DNA of 12,364 nt from an uncultured Erysipelotrichaceae bacterium. GTDB lineage: Bacteria > Bacillota_I > Bacilli_A > Erysipelotrichales > Erysipelotrichaceae. The notes below the pieces were generated by a model. It made no database searches, was not told where the DNA came from, and saw only the letters and a program-made list of their open reading frames with translations. The stretch spans positions 1-12,364 of the forward strand of contig CADBND010000080.1 in NCBI GenBank assembly GCA_902795875.1. Reading direction: 5' to 3'. Positions 1 to 6,926 of the stretch are shown here, piece by piece (within the stretch, counting starts at the first letter, position 1; every line of letters begins with the position of its first letter). The translations under genes were made by a program, and so were the position numbers.

Positions 1-52
1 ACCGGTGATCACAGAGTTGCAGTCTATTGCCTTACCACTTGGCTAAGGAACC
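1..52 (-). tRNA. tRNA-Cys (GCA), 3' part beyond window
   Basis: Read on the minus strand from 52 downwards, the sequence folds as a tRNA. The acceptor 5' strand GGTTCCT is at 52-46. The D arm has stem GCC (43-41) and GGC (31-29). The anticodon stem is ATAGA (27-23) with TCTGT (15-11), closing the 7-nt loop CTGCAAC. The anticodon is GCA (20-18), which reads cysteine codons UGC and UGU. A 4-nt variable region and the first T-stem bases follow. The T loop, the acceptor 3' strand and the CCA end lie outside the window, so the gene is incomplete here but shows no sign of decay. It is divergent from the large coiled-coil gene. Confidence 0.9.
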
Positions 53-80
53 ATGTGCGAATAATATTCCGTGCCTTATA

Positions 81-109
81 ATTCTAACAATATTGATCTA
101 AAAATGCAA
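81..109 (-). promoter_or_regulatory. Predicted sigma-A promoter of tRNA-Cys
   Basis: On the minus strand, TTGCAT (-35, 109-104) is followed after exactly 17 nt by TAGAAT (-10, 86-81). This would start transcription near 74, about 22 nt before the mature tRNA 5' end. Spacing and sequence fit a housekeeping promoter. The region is A/T-rich, so chance matches are possible. Confidence 0.5.
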
Positions 110-149
110 TAATAAAAATTCGCATAAGATTTTCTTTTAAAACCATCTT

Positions 150-158
150 TGATATAAT
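150..158 (+). promoter_or_regulatory. Extended -10 promoter of the coiled-coil gene
   Basis: The string TGATATAAT is a perfect TATAAT (153-158) with a TGn extension (150-152). No good -35 hexamer lies 16-18 nt upstream (only T-rich sequence near 130-136), as is common for extended -10 promoters. The predicted start is near 165, giving a short 5' leader of about 24 nt before the ATG at 189. Confidence 0.6.
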
Positions 159-175
159 TTTTGTATAGTGAAAAT

Positions 176-191
176 TTGGAGGTCTCCAATG
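176..191 (+). promoter_or_regulatory. Ribosome binding site inside a small inverted repeat
   Basis: GGAGG (178-182) sits 6 nt before ATG 189-191 and decides the start codon. The same bases form the inverted repeat TTGGAG (176-181), GT, CTCCAA (184-189). In RNA this could fold as a 5-bp stem with a GGTC tetraloop that would partly cover the Shine-Dalgarno bases and the A of the start codon. In DNA it is a 14-bp near-palindrome just downstream of the predicted transcription start. The hairpin is short, so regulation is only a possibility. Confidence 0.6.
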
Positions 192-3100
192 AATTTTTTT
201 GGCGGAAAAAGAAACGATAATGATCTCTACGACGAACAGTTGAGCGTAGAGGAATTGGATGAACAGATCGCAGAAAAGGAAAAACAGATCAAAGATCTGA
301 ATACTTCGATCGCACAGACGGATAAGAAGATAAACGATACCAGAGAGAACTATCAGAAGAAGATAGCCGCTTTGAATGCTAAGCAGGCTGTTTTTTACGA
401 AGAACTGGAAAAGAAAAACAAGAAGACCGCCAAAGACCTTGAAAAACTTGAAAAGAAACAGGATGAATACAGATCTCTTTATGCCGCCAGAAATGAAGAG
501 ATCCTCTCCAAGATCAACGATGTGAAGGCGAAGAAGAAGTCCCTTCTTCAGAATGAAGATGAGGAAGAGGAGGCCTCGTTCCGGCGCAAGAGAAACAATA
601 TCGAAAAGAAACTGAAGGACTTGCGGGCAGCAAAGAAAGAGGCTGAAGAAGAGTTCAATGCGAAAATGGAAGAACTCAAGACTGCTCATGATGAACTGCT
701 TCTTCGTTCAGGAAAACAGGGCGATGAACTCGAAGAAAAACTGAATCAGACCAGAGAAAAAGGCGAAGCCAAGATCGCAGAATTGAGCGAAGAACTTTCA
801 AAGCTCAACAGTGCCAATGAAGCAGCCAATCAGGAACTGAATGCCTTACAGGAAGAGAGAATAAAGGCATTGAGAAGGGAAGAAGAAGCTCTTATTGCTG
901 AAAGAAAAAACAAACTCAGCGAATACAATGAAGAGATCCGCAGTCTGATCGCACAGAGAGACGATTATCTCGGAAAACTGGATGAGGACAAACTCGACCG
1001 GGAGAGAGAATTCGAAAAACTTCAGATCGAATACAACAACGAAGCGGAACAAAAACGCAAGGAAAACGAGGAACTGAATGCCGATATCCTCAGAAGGAAC
1101 GAAGAGCTAAAGGCACAGATCGAAACTTCCGACCGGGAATATGCATATGATTCGCAGATCCTGGATACGCTTCTCAAACTTCTGAACAATCCGCGCAACA
1201 ATAAGCTTGATGCCCTTTTGGCCAAGGTCGAGGAACTTCCGGAAGAGGTCAAAACAAGGTATCGCGAATATGTCGGTGAAAATGACGAGAAGCTCCTTGC
1301 TGCGAGAGAAAAGAGAAATAAGGAACTTGAAAACCTGAGATACAATCTTTCCCAGGAAGAAGAACTTCTGGCAAGCCGTCAGGAATTTTTGTCGACCCGT
1401 TTCCGCAACCGTGATGATCAGTATCGCGATTCCGCGAAACAGAGCGATGATGCGATCAAGAACCTCGAAGAGGAGATCTTCGCACTGAACAATGCTAACG
1501 AAGAGAAGATCGGTTCCCTGAAACAGAAACTGGAAGAGACGAAAAAAGCCAATGCCGAAGTCATCAAGAACATAAATAAGAAAAATGAGGATCAGGCTGC
1601 TTCATTAAGAAACGATTATGTTTTGAAAGTGAATGCGATCGAAGAACAGATCGCTGATGCCAAGAAACAGATCGGCGATATGAATAAACAGATCGGCAGG
1701 GTCCAGAAACAGGCGGAAGACTATTACAGTGAATTCGAGGACAGAAAACTGGCTCTTGATGATGAACATGAAAAACAGATGCTGGAGATAAAGGCTGTCC
1801 GTTCCAAACTGGACAACCGTCAGAAGGCTTACGAAAAGAAGAATTCCGAAAACGATAAACTGAATCTGTCCCGTAAAGAGGAGATCCAGTCCAAGATCGA
1901 GCAAATCAAGGAACTGAAAGAGAAACTGGTCACCCGGGAAGAGAACAGGGAACTTGCGTCTTTTGAATCGGACAAGAATGCGATCGAAAGAAGATTGAAC
2001 GAACTGCACATCACCAAGAAGGATCAGGCGGATGATTTCAATCTCCGCATGAATGAGATGAAGGAGAAATATGAGACCCTCATCGCCGACAAAGACGGTG
2101 TCATTTCCGATCTGCGCAAGAAGAAGGAGGAACTGACTGCCGATGGACAGCAGAAAGTCACTTCTCTGGAAGCGACACTTGCTGAAGTCAAACTTCAGCA
2201 TGAAGAGAGGCTTAAAGCCCTTCTTTCCAGACATGAAAGCGATCTGAATGAGATCCGCAGTCAGGAAGATGCCAAAGTCTCTTCTTTGAATGATGTCCTT
2301 TCGACACAAAGGGCAGAGGTCGATTCCCTTGAAAAGCAGAAGGCTTCTCTGGAAGCAGAACACCTCAAGGAAAGAAACGAAAACGAAGCTTCTTACAAGC
2401 GGGAAGCGGAACGCTTTGAAGCCGACAGGACTAAGATGGAAAAAGAGAACGAGGAACTTTCCTCGATGCTCGATCAGATGGAGAGAAAACTCGAAAGCGA
2501 TATTGAATCGCAGACGAAGGAATATGACAAGGAAAGCAGTGATCTTGACGAACTGATCGTTTTCCTGAAGGATACCGGCAATGAGAAGCAGGATGAACTG
2601 AAGCGTAATCTTGCGCTTCTTCGCAATGACCTGCAAAACAGATATCAGGAATATGTCGCTTCGATGGATGAGCAGTATACTCTGGAAAGAGCGAAGAGAG
2701 AAAATGATCTTCAGATCCTGCGGAAGAATCTGCAGGAAGAAGAGGATCAGCTCAACAGACGTAACGAATTCCTGTCTCAGAGATATCAGAAGCGGGAAGA
2801 TCTTTACCTTTCCGATCTTGATGAAAGACAGAAAGACATCGCTGGTATCGAAGAAGAACTGAAGCAGCTCAAACAGAGTTACGAGGATAAAGATGCTTCT
2901 CTCAAGGAACAGCTTCAGCAGACCAGAGATGCCAACGAAGAGAATCTCAAGGCCAGAAAGCTTTCTTATGAAGAGGAACTTGAAAAGACCAGACAGGAAT
3001 TTGCCGGCATCAAGGAAGGTATTGATGCGGCTATTTCCGATGTCAACAACAAGATCGGTTCTCTGAACAAGGAGATCCTGCGCATTCAGAAGGATGCGGA

Positions 3101-5444
3101 GAACTATACCGGTGATTATCAGGCCCGAAAACTGAATTTCGCCAAAGACAGGGAGTCCTATCTGAAGAATATCGAAAGCAGAAGATACGAGCTTGAAGAA
3201 AGAAGGACATTGCTGGAAGGCAAGATCGAAGAGAATCGCCGTTCATATGAAGAAAAAATGGCGTTCCTCGAACAGCAGAAGGCGGATGCCAATACCGATC
3301 ATGAGCTGAGGATGAATGAATTGAAACAGGATTTTGAGACGAAACAGTCTCAGATCAATGCCGATCATCAGAAACTGCTGGATGACGCTTCCAAAGCTCA
3401 TGAAGACAGGATGGAAAAGCTCAAGGCTCTCTATGAAAGTGAACTGAAAAAGACTGACGAGGCTTACGAAAACAAGAAGGCTGAATACGAATCGGCGAAG
3501 GAACAGATCGATTCGCAGCTTGAACAGATCAACACAAGAAACTCCGCTAAAGTAACGGCGATGGAAGAAGAACGTTCCAGACTTCTGGAATCCATTTCGA
3601 AACTCAAGATCGATATGGAAAACAAGCAGAACGAATTCGCTGAGAATATTGCTCAGCTGGAACAGGAAAGAAACGAAAAGATCTCTCAGATGGCGAAAAA
3701 GCAGGAAGAAGATCTTGCGCGCATCAGTGAAGAATATGAAACGCTTCCTGCACAGCGTCTGCAGGAAGTTCGTGATGAATATGCCGCAAAACAGCGTGAA
3801 TACAATGAAAATGCGGCGATCATCGCTTCCAGAAAACAGGCGATCGATGAAAATGAAGCGGAAGAAACAGCTGCTTTGAAACAGGAAAAAGCGAAGGCTG
3901 ACAAGATCCTGCAGGACGAAAACGAAGCTTATCAGCTTAGAAGAAAACAGGCTGAGGATCTTGAAACTGAGCTCAGTAACGAGCTTGAGAGAAAGAATAC
4001 AGAGCTGGAAAACTTCAGAAAAGATCTGGCTGAACAGCTTGAAGAACTTCGCAGCAATAATGTGCAGGAACTCGAGAAGCTCACCTCCAAACTTCAGGAT
4101 GAATACGATGATGTTGAACGACAGTATAGAGAGAAACAGTCGGCTGCCGAGAATCAGTATGATGAGAAGGTTAAGTCTTATCAGAGTGAACTGCAGACAA
4201 AGAAAGATTCGCTTGATTCCCTGATGGATGAGATCGCTTCGCGCAGACAGTCGGCGGAGAATGAATGCATTGCCCGCTACAATGTCGCTTCCGACAAGAC
4301 AAAGGCGATCCAGCAGGAATTCGATGAGCTGGTCAAGTCCAACGAATTCAAGCGTCAGGAGCTCTCGCTGGCTCTTACACGCAAGCAGGAACTGATCAAT
4401 AATGAGATCGAGAATCTCAGGAACAGCTATTCTTCGGCGCTGGATGAAAAGAAGGGTGCCTACGAGAAATATCTTGACGACGTGAACAAGAAATGTTCCG
4501 ATCTGCGCAACGAGATCAATCAGCTGGAATATCAGAAGGCTGTGGAGAATTCCAAACTGGAGACATATGAAAACGAAAAGAAGACTTCGATCGCTGATCT
4601 TGAACGCGAGACGAGGGATTTTGTGGATTCAGTGAACGAACAGGTCGCACAGCTCAAGGAAAAGCAGGCGCAGCTTGATGAAGCTCATGCCAAGCGCATC
4701 TTCAATATTAAGACCGGTATCGCTTCGACGATGTCGGAGTACGATACGCTGTTAAGAAGCAGACCGGAGCTTTTGAAGGATGCTAATGAAAGCGGTGAAA
4801 ACGATCTTGCGGAAAGAACGAAACTGTTCAGAGACCGTCTCGATGCTCTGGAGAAGTCACACAACGAGATCCTGCAGGTGCTTCTGAATAAGCGCAACCA
4901 GACGATCGAAGAGATCACCAAAGAGATCGCTGAGGTCGAGGCCGGTAAGCAGAACAGGCTGAGAAAACATGAAGATGAACTCAAGGATCTCAATAGTGCC
5001 TACGAGGCGATGCTGAAGGATGAAAGAGACAAACAGGCTCTGTTATCCTCGCAGATCCGCAAGGCAAAGATCGAACAGGACAAGTTCATCAACAATATGT
5101 ACAATGAAGAGCTTTCCATTTCTTCCGATTACAATGCCGAGAGGAAGGAACTCGAAGATATGCACAGAGCTGCCATGAAAGAAACAACGAATGCATTCAA
5201 TAAGCAATCGGAAGCATTAAAGGCACAGTTCGATAAGCTCATCTCTCAGCGAAAGGTCCTCAACGGTGATGTGGCGATCCTGCTTGACCGTTACAAGAAG
5301 ATCGATGACGAGGTCTCGGAAAGAGAACTGAAGCTCAGATACGAATGCAACGAAAAGCTTCTTGAAGTACGTAAACTCCTTGAAGACGAACAGAATCGGA
5401 AGAAGGAAAAGCTTTCGATCCTGGATATCTTCCACGACGAGTAA
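189..5444 (+). CDS. Giant coiled-coil protein (1751 aa) of unknown function
   Basis: I cannot assign this protein to a named family. It is almost wholly E/K/Q/N/D/L/R-rich alpha-helical coiled coil from about residue 15 to 1740. It has no Trp, three Cys and only four Pro (P335, P351, P1187, P1526), which suggests a few defined breaks in long rods. I see no Walker motif, signal peptide, membrane segment or cell-wall anchor, so a cytoplasmic filament or scaffold role is inferred. The short ends differ from the rod: an N-terminus with MNFFGGKRN and a C-terminus ending SILDIFHDE. A repeat of 461 residues is present in about 2.4 or more copies. ATG 189 is chosen because GGAGG lies 6 nt upstream; an in-frame GTG at 168 has no such site. 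The gene appears monocistronic, with its own promoter and terminator. SMC or Rad50 identity is unlikely without ATPase heads. Its size resembles mycoplasmal HMW2-type cytoskeletal proteins, but no homology is claimed. Confidence 0.85.
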   Translation: MNFFGGKRNDNDLYDEQLSVEELDEQIAEKEKQIKDLNTSIAQTDKKINDTRENYQKKIAALNAKQAVFYEELEKKNKKTAKDLEKLEKKQDEYRSLYAARNEEILSKINDVKAKKKSLLQNEDEEEEASFRRKRNNIEKKLKDLRAAKKEAEEEFNAKMEELKTAHDELLLRSGKQGDELEEKLNQTREKGEAKIAELSEELSKLNSANEAANQELNALQEERIKALRREEEALIAERKNKLSEYNEEIRSLIAQRDDYLGKLDEDKLDREREFEKLQIEYNNEAEQKRKENEELNADILRRNEELKAQIETSDREYAYDSQILDTLLKLLNNPRNNKLDALLAKVEELPEEVKTRYREYVGENDEKLLAAREKRNKELENLRYNLSQEEELLASRQEFLSTRFRNRDDQYRDSAKQSDDAIKNLEEEIFALNNANEEKIGSLKQKLEETKKANAEVIKNINKKNEDQAASLRNDYVLKVNAIEEQIADAKKQIGDMNKQIGRVQKQAEDYYSEFEDRKLALDDEHEKQMLEIKAVRSKLDNRQKAYEKKNSENDKLNLSRKEEIQSKIEQIKELKEKLVTREENRELASFESDKNAIERRLNELHITKKDQADDFNLRMNEMKEKYETLIADKDGVISDLRKKKEELTADGQQKVTSLEATLAEVKLQHEERLKALLSRHESDLNEIRSQEDAKVSSLNDVLSTQRAEVDSLEKQKASLEAEHLKERNENEASYKREAERFEADRTKMEKENEELSSMLDQMERKLESDIESQTKEYDKESSDLDELIVFLKDTGNEKQDELKRNLALLRNDLQNRYQEYVASMDEQYTLERAKRENDLQILRKNLQEEEDQLNRRNEFLSQRYQKREDLYLSDLDERQKDIAGIEEELKQLKQSYEDKDASLKEQLQQTRDANEENLKARKLSYEEELEKTRQEFAGIKEGIDAAISDVNNKIGSLNKEILRIQKDAENYTGDYQARKLNFAKDRESYLKNIESRRYELEERRTLLEGKIEENRRSYEEKMAFLEQQKADANTDHELRMNELKQDFETKQSQINADHQKLLDDASKAHEDRMEKLKALYESELKKTDEAYENKKAEYESAKEQIDSQLEQINTRNSAKVTAMEEERSRLLESISKLKIDMENKQNEFAENIAQLEQERNEKISQMAKKQEEDLARISEEYETLPAQRLQEVRDEYAAKQREYNENAAIIASRKQAIDENEAEETAALKQEKAKADKILQDENEAYQLRRKQAEDLETELSNELERKNTELENFRKDLAEQLEELRSNNVQELEKLTSKLQDEYDDVERQYREKQSAAENQYDEKVKSYQSELQTKKDSLDSLMDEIASRRQSAENECIARYNVASDKTKAIQQEFDELVKSNEFKRQELSLALTRKQELINNEIENLRNSYSSALDEKKGAYEKYLDDVNKKCSDLRNEINQLEYQKAVENSKLETYENEKKTSIADLERETRDFVDSVNEQVAQLKEKQAQLDEAHAKRIFNIKTGIASTMSEYDTLLRSRPELLKDANESGENDLAERTKLFRDRLDALEKSHNEILQVLLNKRNQTIEEITKEIAEVEAGKQNRLRKHEDELKDLNSAYEAMLKDERDKQALLSSQIRKAKIEQDKFINNMYNEELSISSDYNAERKELEDMHRAAMKETTNAFNKQSEALKAQFDKLISQRKVLNGDVAILLDRYKKIDDEVSERELKLRYECNEKLLEVRKLLEDEQNRKKEKLSILDIFHDE
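252..1634 (+). repeat. Coiled-coil repeat unit 1 (residues 22-482)
   Basis: This is the first 461-residue unit inside the large coiled-coil gene. Anchors include LDEQIAE (residue 23), QIKDLNTSIAQTDKK (33), MEEL (160), DTLLKLL (326), TRYREYV (356) and SLKQKLEETKKAN (443). Each has a counterpart exactly 461 residues later. The unit boundaries are arbitrary in phase because the repeat is continuous. DNA identity looks low and codons differ, so the duplication is old. Confidence 0.75.
1635..3017 (+). repeat. Coiled-coil repeat unit 2 (residues 483-943)
   Basis: This is the second 461-residue unit. Its anchors are IEEQIAD (484), QIGDMNKQIGRVQKQAEDY (494), MNEM (621), LDELIVFL (786), NRYQEYV (817) and SLKEQLQQTRDAN (904). 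Each lies exactly 461 residues after the unit 1 anchor, so no net insertion or deletion has occurred between checked anchors. The segment at 904 matches the one at 443 at 9 of 18 positions. Confidence 0.75.
3018..3770 (+). repeat. Degenerate coiled-coil repeat unit 3
   Basis: A third copy starts in exact register: KIGSLNKEILRIQKDAENY (residue 955) lies 461 residues after its unit 2 counterpart and matches it at 11 of 19 positions. Further on it is shortened. LRMNEL (residue 1040) lies only 421 residues after LRMNEM of unit 2, and AKVTAM about 425 after AKVSSL. A Pro-containing LPAQRLQEVRDEY near residue 1186 may match the LPEEVKTRYREY break of unit 1. The right boundary is uncertain. A possible fourth break with DTLLRSRPELL is at residue 1519. 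Confidence 0.5.
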
Positions 5445-5453
5445 ATATCTTAG

Positions 5454-5480
5454 AGCATCCGGAAACGGGTGCTTTTTATT
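5454..5480 (+). terminator. Rho-independent terminator after the coiled-coil gene
   Basis: The 8-bp stem AGCATCCG (5454-5461) and CGGGTGCT (5466-5473), with one T-G wobble, closes a GAAA tetraloop and runs into a T-rich tail (5473-5480). It begins 10 nt after the TAA stop, so transcription of the coiled-coil gene should end here. Confidence 0.85.
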
Positions 5481-5508
5481 GAAAGCCTGAACCGTTAAGA
5501 ATTAAAAT
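5479..5508 (+). promoter_or_regulatory. Predicted promoter of the transporter-hydrolase unit
   Basis: TTGAAA (5479-5484) and TAAAAT (5503-5508) are separated by 18 nt, predicting a start near 5515. This is about 19 nt before the ATG at 5534, and a strong GGAGGGG (5522-5528) lies in the leader. The -35 box abuts the T tail of the upstream terminator. The sequence is A/T-rich, so the call is moderate. Confidence 0.45.
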
Positions 5509-5533
5509 TGAATTAAGTATCGGAGGGGATAAT

Positions 5534-6925
5534 ATGCCAAAAGAAAAGAAGACTTCTCAGGTTTCCGTGTTAGAAAAACTGGGATTCATGAGTTTTTCCA
5601 CTTCCACAAATATCGTTTTCAATTTTAAGAGTACTTATTACAAGTTCTTTCTCACATCGATCCTTCTGATTGATCCTATCGCCGCTTCCAATATGGCTGT
5701 GATCGGTACGATCTGGGATATTGTGAATGATCCCTTGATCGGTGTGTGGGCAAACAACGTGCGATTCAAGTCAGGGGAAAAGGTCAGACCATGGCTGCTC
5801 TATATCGCCATTCCTTACGCCTTAGGTATGGTCCTTCTGTTTACGGATTTTGGTGTGAGTGAACGCTGGGACATCATACTGGGGCTGGTCGTATTCTTCT
5901 TCTATGAGATCGCCAATACATTCAGAGGGATCCCTTATAACGGAATGGCAGCACTGGCTTCTTCGGATGATTCCGACCGTAAATCGATCAACGCCTTCAA
6001 ATCGCTTGGTGCTTGTCTGGGTTCCGGCATCGGCGCGGTCGCTGTTCCGATGATCGTCAGGATGTTTGGCGGTCTGAGAGATCATAAGGTCATCAATTCA
6101 TCGGATTCCAAACCGATCCTTTATTCGGCGATCTTTATGGGTGTCTTGATCGCTTTGGGCTGTTTCTTGCATTACTTCACCACCAAAGAAAGAGTCAGAC
6201 AGGTATCGGATGATGAGGAAAAGATCGGAATCGTCGAGACATACAGGATGCTTTTCAAGTGCAAGTCGTGGGTACGAAACATGTTCTATATCATGTGCTA
6301 TGGCGTTTCCACTTGTCTTTTGACATCATCGATCACTTATTACTGTGCTTATGTCCTCAATGATTCTTCTCTATCCACACCGATCATGGCAGCTTATCTG
6401 GCCGTTTCGATCCTGTTCTCGATTCTGACACCGGCCATCGATACGAAGCTCGGAAGAAAAAAGACGATGGTCGTAGCGGCGCTTTTGCAGGTCGTAGGCA
6501 AGATCCCGTTCATCTTTGCACCGAAAAACGTGATCACCGCTTATATCAACGCCATCTTTACGGGTATGGGTCTGACAATGACTTTCATCCTGTTCAATAC
6601 CAACCGCAGTGCGATCTCCGATATCGTCGAGGTACAGAACGGCAGACGTCTGGATACGATGGTCTCCACCGGCGACAATCTCGTCTCAAAGATCGCGGAA
6701 GCCTTTGTGGACAAACTTTTCCTGGTGGCTTTGGCTGCTGCCGGTTTCAGCGCGCAGCTTGCGGATCAGGGCTTACTTCAAAATGAAACCACACAGACTA
6801 CGATCAGCGCATTGCTTGGATGGATACCGGCTTTGGTGGGCATCTTCATGATGCTGTTTGCTTTGGGTATCGATACGGACAAGGAATACAAAGAGGCGTT
6901 AGCGCAAAGAGACGGAGCGAAATAA
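5534..6925 (+). CDS. GPH-family (MelB-like) cation symporter
   Basis: This 463-aa, multi-span inner-membrane protein belongs to the glycoside-pentoside-hexuronide:cation symporter branch of the major facilitator superfamily. The family signature is clear near residues 60-87: IWDIVNDPLIG with D62 and D66, the spacing of the cation-site aspartates D55 and D59 of MelB, followed by a G-x-x-x-RPW stretch (81-87). An NTFRGIPYNGM segment follows near 137. A late ISDIVEVQNGRR region corresponds to the family's conserved D-x-V-x-x-x-x-G-x-R stretch between helices. Members import sugars, glycosides or other small molecules with Na+ or H+. The substrate cannot be read here. GGAGGGG sits 5 nt before the ATG. 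The hydrolase gene begins 1 nt after the stop, so the two are almost surely co-transcribed and the imported compound may be its substrate. Confidence 0.85.
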   Translation: MPKEKKTSQVSVLEKLGFMSFSTSTNIVFNFKSTYYKFFLTSILLIDPIAASNMAVIGTIWDIVNDPLIGVWANNVRFKSGEKVRPWLLYIAIPYALGMVLLFTDFGVSERWDIILGLVVFFFYEIANTFRGIPYNGMAALASSDDSDRKSINAFKSLGACLGSGIGAVAVPMIVRMFGGLRDHKVINSSDSKPILYSAIFMGVLIALGCFLHYFTTKERVRQVSDDEEKIGIVETYRMLFKCKSWVRNMFYIMCYGVSTCLLTSSITYYCAYVLNDSSLSTPIMAAYLAVSILFSILTPAIDTKLGRKKTMVVAALLQVVGKIPFIFAPKNVITAYINAIFTGMGLTMTFILFNTNRSAISDIVEVQNGRRLDTMVSTGDNLVSKIAEAFVDKLFLVALAAAGFSAQLADQGLLQNETTQTTISALLGWIPALVGIFMMLFALGIDTDKEYKEALAQRDGAK

Positions 6926-6926
6926 G

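Noticed and set aside
149..154. TTGATA as a -35 box for the coiled-coil gene.
   Set aside because: A -10 box at the right distance downstream (around 172-177) is missing, and the bases belong to the better extended -10 element TGATATAAT.
168..188. In-frame GTG at 168 as start of the coiled-coil gene, adding seven residues.
   Set aside because: It has no ribosome binding site, lies almost on the predicted transcription start, and would bury the GGAGG that is well placed for ATG 189.
1605..2636. A 343-codon open frame on the minus strand inside the coiled-coil gene.
   Set aside because: It is a hydrophobic F/L/I-rich shadow of E/K/Q codons, with no plausible start signal or domain. The plus-strand frame is open for over 5 kb and has repeat structure.
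189..5444. SMC, Rad50 or MukB identity for the giant coiled-coil protein.
   Set aside because: No Walker A, Walker B or signature motif is visible at either end, and there is no globular hinge. The resemblance is only coiled-coil composition.
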